From the NCBI GenBank assembly GCA_024636405.1, contig JAGXHC010000162.1:1-28124 (forward strand): 28,124 nucleotides of DNA, given 5' to 3'. The notes beneath the pieces are model-generated. The model had not been told where the DNA came from. It did not search any database and worked only from the letters and a program-made list of their open reading frames with translations. This DNA is from Sulfitobacter sp. GTDB lineage: Bacteria; Pseudomonadota; Alphaproteobacteria; Rhodobacterales; Rhodobacteraceae. How positions within the stretch are numbered: the first letter of the stretch is position 1; every line of letters begins with the position of its first letter. A program made the position numbers and the translations under genes. Of the stretch, positions 24,256 through 28,124 are shown one piece after another.

Positions 24256-25970
24256 TGGAAACCCGAGCCAATTTCATCCTGATCGGGGTCTTTACCCTAT
24301 CGGCGATCCTGGGAACACTGGGGTTCTTTATCTGGCTGGCCAGCGTTCAGATCGACCGCCAGTACGCCACCTATGGCATCCTGTTCGAGGATGTCTCAGG
24401 GCTTGATCCGTCCGGTGACGTGCTGTTCAACGGGATTTCCGTGGGCAAGGTCACGTCCCTGAGGATCTTCGAGGATGACCCGTCGAAGGTGTTTGCGACG
24501 GTTCAGATTGATACGACCACGCCGGTGCGCACTGACACGGTCGCGCAGCTGCAATCCCAAGGGGTCACGGGCGTTGCCTATATCTCGCTTTCCGGCAGCA
24601 CCCCGCAGGCCGATCCACTGACGGCTGTGGACGGTGGCTTGCCAATGATCACGTCAGAGCGGTCAACAGTGCAGGCTTTGGTAGAGGATGCGCCGGACCT
24701 ATTGGCCCAGGCGACGGAATTGCTGCAACAATTCAAAGCGCTCACCGGGCCGGAAAACCAAACATATGTCACACAAATCCTGCGCAATCTGGATGCGTCC
24801 TCGGCGCAATTGGATCAGGCGCTTGCCGATTTTTCGAACATCACCGGCACCATCAGCGATGCCACGTCCCAAATTACGGAATTCACGGACCGGCTGGACA
24901 GTATCGGCGCGTCGGTCGACACCACGCTGGGCAATGCCGACACGGCCCTGGGGTCTGCCCAGAGGGCGTTTGATTCTGCCGAACGCACGTTGACGGCGTC
25001 GGGTGCAGCAATCGAACGCGTCGAAGGGACATTCGCGCGGGCCGAGATTATCCTGAACGAGTCCGTCCCGCCGATCCTTGATCAGATATCGGCAGCGGTT
25101 GCGCGCAGCGAAGCCGCCATCGTTGATCTCCAAGAACGATCGGGCGACACGATTGACGGCTTTGGCCAGACAGCAGACCTGATCAACGCGCGGTTGGCTG
25201 AGTTGGAGCAGACCTTGCAAGATGCCAATACGGCCTTCACAGCCGTTACGCGGGCGTCGGACAGTTTCGACACGCTGGTGTACGGTGACGGTACGCTGTT
25301 GGTTGCTGAGGCCCGCGATGTATTGGCCGACGCCAAGGCCGCCATCGCCCAGATCGAAGCAGTGGTCATTGACGACGTGCCTGCCGTGATGGTCGATATC
25401 CGCGCCGCTGTGGCAACGGCCGCGGGGGCGGTGGACCAGATTGCGGCGGATGTGACCGGGCTGACCGGCAGGTTTGATCCAATGGCCGAAACCGCCGAAC
25501 AGGCGCTGGCCTCTGCCACGACGTTGCTTGCTTCGGCGCAGCGCAGTCTTGGATCGCTCGACACTGCACTGGACAGCGCAGGCAGCGCGCTGAGTTCTGC
25601 GCAAGCCACCTTTGACGCGGCCACGGGCGTATTGCAGACGGACATTGGCCCGGTGATGAACGACATCCGCACCGCTTCGGAACGGATCAGCGTGGCAGTC
25701 GAAGACGTCACGCGCGACGTCCCCGCCATCGCGTCAGATCTGCGCGCGCTGATCACCCGTGCTGACGCTGTTGTGGCACAGGTGCAGGGCGCCGTTGCCG
25801 CAAGTGCGCCGGGCATTGCAACATTTGCAAAGACCGGATTGCCCGAACTTGGCCGTCTGACCACCGAGGCGCGCAATCTGGTCACCACTCTTAACAGCCT
25901 TGCGCGGCGGATTGAGCGTGACCCCGCGCGCTTCCTGCTTGACGACCGGGTTCCAGAATATAGGAAATGA
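24255..25970 (+). CDS. mlaD: MCE-domain (MlaD-like) lipid-binding protein with long C-terminal helix region
   Basis: A 571-residue membrane-anchored periplasmic protein that binds lipid for the MlaEF engine. A transmembrane anchor (about 7-31) is followed by an MCE domain (about 38-116) with YGILFEDVSGLDPSGDVLFNGISVGKV-type hallmarks and GVAYISLSG. The remaining 450 residues are Ala/Thr/Asp-rich and helical, with repeats of the type SATTLLASAQRSLGSLD and a predicted coiled-coil or barrel-forming character. E. coli MlaD is only about 180 residues, so this resembles the longer MCE proteins that may span more of the periplasm. The start is the ATG at 24255 that overlaps the mlaF stop; the in-frame open extension to 24186 lies inside mlaF and is rejected. 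Confidence 0.92.
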   Translation: METRANFILIGVFTLSAILGTLGFFIWLASVQIDRQYATYGILFEDVSGLDPSGDVLFNGISVGKVTSLRIFEDDPSKVFATVQIDTTTPVRTDTVAQLQSQGVTGVAYISLSGSTPQADPLTAVDGGLPMITSERSTVQALVEDAPDLLAQATELLQQFKALTGPENQTYVTQILRNLDASSAQLDQALADFSNITGTISDATSQITEFTDRLDSIGASVDTTLGNADTALGSAQRAFDSAERTLTASGAAIERVEGTFARAEIILNESVPPILDQISAAVARSEAAIVDLQERSGDTIDGFGQTADLINARLAELEQTLQDANTAFTAVTRASDSFDTLVYGDGTLLVAEARDVLADAKAAIAQIEAVVIDDVPAVMVDIRAAVATAAGAVDQIAADVTGLTGRFDPMAETAEQALASATTLLASAQRSLGSLDTALDSAGSALSSAQATFDAATGVLQTDIGPVMNDIRTASERISVAVEDVTRDVPAIASDLRALITRADAVVAQVQGAVAASAPGIATFAKTGLPELGRLTTEARNLVTTLNSLARRIERDPARFLLDDRVPEYRK

Positions 25971-25974
25971 CGCC

Positions 25975-26592
25975 ATGCCTCTTTTGACACTCACACGCCG
26001 GTTTGCCATTCTGGGGGCGGCGTCCGCCCTCGGCGGATGCAGCGCGGTGGCGGCGTTGAACTCCGCCGCGCAACCGATTGACACCTTTGATCTTTCTCCA
26101 GCAGCGGGTGCCACCAACGGGCGGCGTACCGCGCGCACCCTTTTGGTTGCGCGTCCCGAGGCACCGGCGGCGATTGCGACCGACCGGATCATGATCAAGC
26201 CTGACGCGGTCTCCATCACCTATCTGCCAGATGCCCGCTGGAGCGATGACGCCCCCGTTGTACTGCAATCCCTGATCGTGCGCAGCATCGCGGCCACGGG
26301 CCGGATCGGATATGTCGGGCGCAGCGACGGCGGGCCGGTGCCGGACACAGCGCTTTTGGTGCGCATGGATGCGTTTCAGGTTCATGTGCTGCCGGATGGT
26401 AGAATGGAAGTTTCTGTGGATCTCGCGCTGACAGTCATCAACGACCAGGACCAGCGCGTCATCGGCAATCGCAGTTTCGCGCTGTCCGCCCCGGCCACAG
26501 ACGACAGCCCCGCCGTCATTGTTGCAGCGTTTCAGGCCGCACTTGATGCGCTTTTGCCGAACATGGCGGACTGGGTCCTGCAACGGGCCTGA
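25975..26592 (+). CDS. ABC-type transport auxiliary lipoprotein (PqiC-like)
   Basis: A 205-residue lipoprotein. The signal is MPLLTLTRRFAILGAASALGGC with Cys22 as the lipidation site; this lipobox (LGGC) fits signal peptidase II. The mature part has YLPDARWSDDAPVVLQSLIVRSI (the WxDxxxxxLQ pattern of the PqiC/ABC-transport auxiliary domain), GGPVPDTALLVRMDAFQV and a C-terminal AFQAALDALLPNMADWVL. Such proteins probably anchor the MCE complex to the outer membrane. AGGAA about 8 nt upstream and a position 4 bp after the MCE gene stop support ATG 25975. It is the last gene of the operon. It differs from MlaC, the soluble shuttle of the E. coli system, which is not encoded in this window. Confidence 0.9.
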   Translation: MPLLTLTRRFAILGAASALGGCSAVAALNSAAQPIDTFDLSPAAGATNGRRTARTLLVARPEAPAAIATDRIMIKPDAVSITYLPDARWSDDAPVVLQSLIVRSIAATGRIGYVGRSDGGPVPDTALLVRMDAFQVHVLPDGRMEVSVDLALTVINDQDQRVIGNRSFALSAPATDDSPAVIVAAFQAALDALLPNMADWVLQRA

Positions 26593-26652
26593 TGCCGGTA
26601 TTTGCGGGACACGCGCCGCACCAAGCCCCGAACAAGTGCCGCGGGTGAGATG

Positions 26653-26689
26653 CCGTTCAGACGTTATCAAATAAAACCCGCCTGAACGG
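26653..26689. repeat. Inverted repeat between lipoprotein gene and proB
   Basis: CCGTTCAG at 26653-26660 is perfectly complementary to CTGAACGG at 26682-26689, with a 21-nt AT-rich loop. It lies 61 bp after the lipoprotein gene in the convergent gap. There is no T-run, so it is a weak terminator candidate at best. Confidence 0.45.
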
Positions 26690-26702
26690 ACAGGGGGCAA
26701 AC

Positions 26703-26737
26703 CCGCGACGCGAGTAGGGTCAGTCTTCGCGTCGCGG
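26703..26737. terminator. 11-bp perfect GC stem between convergent genes, probable transcript end
   Basis: CCGCGACGCGA at 26703-26713 and TCGCGTCGCGG at 26727-26737 are exact complements with a 13-nt loop. It lies between the lipoprotein and proB stops and could fold on either strand. No U-run follows on either strand, so it would be a Rho-assisted or factor-independent pause, or an mRNA 3'-end stabiliser, rather than a classical terminator. Confidence 0.5.
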
Positions 26738-26776
26738 CTGCACCTTTAGGGTCGCCTTGCGCAGACCCCAATCGCG

Positions 26777-27937
26777 CTAGACCGGCACGACAATCTTCTG
26801 ATCATGCTCAGGGGCATCATGCAGCAGATGATTGTCTTCCAAGATCAACATGTTCTCGGCCCCGATCACATCGCTTTTGGTCCTGTAACCAATCACATCT
26901 TCGACCGGCATGTCGAGGTGACGCGCCATCAGCATGGTCTCGTCTGACGAAAAATTCGTCAGGCCGCGCGCGAATTCCGTTCCGTCTTCGTCGTAAACAT
27001 GCAGCACGTCGCCCTTTGTGAAATCACCTTGTATCGAGATGACGTCCGATCGGCTGATCCCACAGTCGCCTGCGATCACGGACGCAGCCACTTCGTTTGA
27101 TACGACCAGAGTACCAGACACCTGCAACCTGTTGCTCAGCCAGACTTTGAGCGGTGAGGCGGTCTTGCCGGTGACAAGGCACCGCGTAAACCGGCGCTCG
27201 CCCTTCAGAACGGAGGAAACGGGACGCTCAATGATCCCCTCTGCAATGATCGTCTCCACGCCCGCGTTCTGCGCCATATTCGCGGCGTGCATCTTGGTCA
27301 GCATGCCACCACTGCCCAGCGTACTGATGCCGGTGGTGGATTCCAGATGGGCTGTGACGTCTTCGACTTCGTGGATGAATTTCGCGTCGGGATCTGACGG
27401 ATCGCGATCATAAAGCCCTTCAACGCTTGTCAGGATCACCAAAACGTCCGCTTCAACCATCTGCGCCACCTTGGCTGACAGACGGTCATTGTCGCCCACC
27501 CGCAAGTCATGGGTCGCGATAGAATCGTTTTCGTTGATGATTGGCATGATGTTGTTTTCAAACAGGCGCAGCATCGTGTTCTTGATGTTCAAAAACCGAC
27601 GCCGCTCTTCCATGTCACCTGCGGTCACAAGCATCTGCGCGACGTCCATACCATGTTCCGACGCGACCTGACGGTAGGCGTTCATCAGCAGGGGTTGGCC
27701 ACAGGCGGCGGCGGCCTGCTTGTCCAGAAGGCCCGCGTCCTCAGGCCGCTTGCCGACCATGTTAAGACCCAACGCCACCGATCCCGAGGACGTCAGAATG
27801 ATGTCATGGCCTTCTTTCTGCAACTGCGCCAGATCGCTCATCAGCCCGTTCATAAACGCAAACCGCAACGTCAGCCTGTCGCTGTTGGCCAACAGGCTGG
27901 ATCCGATCTTGACGACGATCTTCTTTTTCTTCGACAT
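26777..27937 (-). CDS. proB: Glutamate 5-kinase with PUA domain
   Basis: First enzyme of proline synthesis (386 residues): it phosphorylates glutamate with ATP to gamma-glutamyl phosphate, which ProA then reduces. The amino-acid-kinase domain shows KIGSSLL (10-16), LTSSGSVALG (48-57), INENDSIA (134-141) and GDNDRLSAKVA (148-158). A GSGGMLTKMHAANMAQNAG segment (about 210-228) is also present. A PUA domain fills the last 100 or so residues (from about 280). The ATG at 27937 is preferred, with AGAGGTGA just upstream; an in-frame GTG at 27946 overlaps that site. No proA or obg gene is next to it here. The sequence looks different from the proB I associate with alphaproteobacteria, so it may be a second copy or an acquired one, which is inference. 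Confidence 0.93.
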   Translation of the reverse strand: MSKKKKIVVKIGSSLLANSDRLTLRFAFMNGLMSDLAQLQKEGHDIILTSSGSVALGLNMVGKRPEDAGLLDKQAAAACGQPLLMNAYRQVASEHGMDVAQMLVTAGDMEERRRFLNIKNTMLRLFENNIMPIINENDSIATHDLRVGDNDRLSAKVAQMVEADVLVILTSVEGLYDRDPSDPDAKFIHEVEDVTAHLESTTGISTLGSGGMLTKMHAANMAQNAGVETIIAEGIIERPVSSVLKGERRFTRCLVTGKTASPLKVWLSNRLQVSGTLVVSNEVAASVIAGDCGISRSDVISIQGDFTKGDVLHVYDEDGTEFARGLTNFSSDETMLMARHLDMPVEDVIGYRTKSDVIGAENMLILEDNHLLHDAPEHDQKIVVPV

Positions 27938-28124
27938 GTTGCTCACCTCTAAATTGTTGTTTCATATAAGAAATGGGCAATGGGTTTGCGTCACGCGACG
28001 CTGACCTATAGCAATGCACATTCAATGATTCGTCGGTGTATAACACGCATCCGACAGGTGCATGCAAACAGGTCGCCACATGGCGCAGCCCGTAAGGGGT
28101 GCAGGATCATGGATGGCGACGTGA
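27938..28124 (-). promoter_or_regulatory. Upstream region of proB, to window end
   Basis: The 187 bp before proB has no recognisable gene. On the minus strand TTGCAT (28062-28067) and TTATAC (28038-28043) form a weak promoter pair with an 18-nt spacer. GCGTC at 27988-27992 and GACGC at 27997-28001 form a perfect hairpin with an ACGC loop in the would-be leader. A plus-strand ATG at 28109 is open to the window end (5 codons) but is too short to call. Confidence 0.35.

Noticed and set aside
25082..25990. 302-codon minus-strand frame opposite the MCE gene
   Set aside because: Ser/Ala/Thr-rich shadow of the repetitive MCE helix region; no motifs or ribosome site.
28109..28124. Start of a rightward gene at the window end
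   Set aside because: Only five codons are visible and the ribosome site is poorly spaced; it cannot be supported.

Overview
The window is chromosomal DNA from an alphaproteobacterium, most likely a marine Rhodobacterales member (Roseobacter group). This rests on protein style and gene content: UgpBAEC, a TRAP transporter, an FDH3-type formate dehydrogenase cluster with DUF3305/DUF3306/DUF6494/DUF6505 genes, an MlaE permease with an N-terminal STAS domain, and a penicillin-binding protein with a Cys-rich tail. The taxonomy is inference from remembered family resemblance. No rRNA, tRNA, insertion sequence, prophage or CRISPR array was seen.

Layout. Positions 2-145 hold the last 47 codons of an Opp/Dpp-type peptide ABC transporter ATPase. 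After a 397-bp gap comes a class A penicillin-binding protein (543-2804, +). Positions 2884-14684 form a divergent formate dehydrogenase locus. Leftward, in transcription order, it encodes a multi-[4Fe-4S] protein, DUF6494, an Mrp Fe-S carrier ATPase, a degenerate biotin/lipoate-ligase-like DUF4444 protein and DUF6505. Rightward it encodes DUF3305, DUF3306, a TorD-type chaperone, a 63-aa twin-arginine peptide, FDH alpha (molybdo-bis-PGD, Cys type), FDH beta, FDH gamma (cytochrome b) and a 43-aa single-helix protein.

Positions 14861-17780 (+) are a TRAP operon in the order small permease, large permease, binding protein. It converges on a ugpBAEC operon (21963 down to 17862, -), and a bidirectional intrinsic terminator lies between them. 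A perfect TTGAT-N4-ATCAA box, the FNR/FixK consensus, lies in the 355-bp divergent spacer between ugpB and the next operon. That operon (22319-26592, +) is a four-gene Mla/MCE lipid transporter: STAS-permease, ATPase, long MCE protein and lipoprotein. Its end converges on a glutamate 5-kinase gene (27937-26777, -), with two perfect inverted repeats in the gap.

How the genes fit together. The formate dehydrogenase would be folded with its cofactor in the cytoplasm with TorD-family help, exported by Tat through the alpha-subunit signal, and anchored by the cytochrome b subunit to feed formate electrons to quinone. The leftward operon looks like a dedicated Fe-S/maturation arm of the same system. 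Its DUF4444 protein appears to have lost the biotin-ligase active-site motifs, and its large Fe-S protein begins with an HdrA-like Cys pattern. This accessory arm is the least understood and most interesting part of the window. The other operons are recognisable transport systems for an unknown TRAP substrate, glycerol-3-phosphate or related glycerophosphodiesters, and envelope phospholipids.
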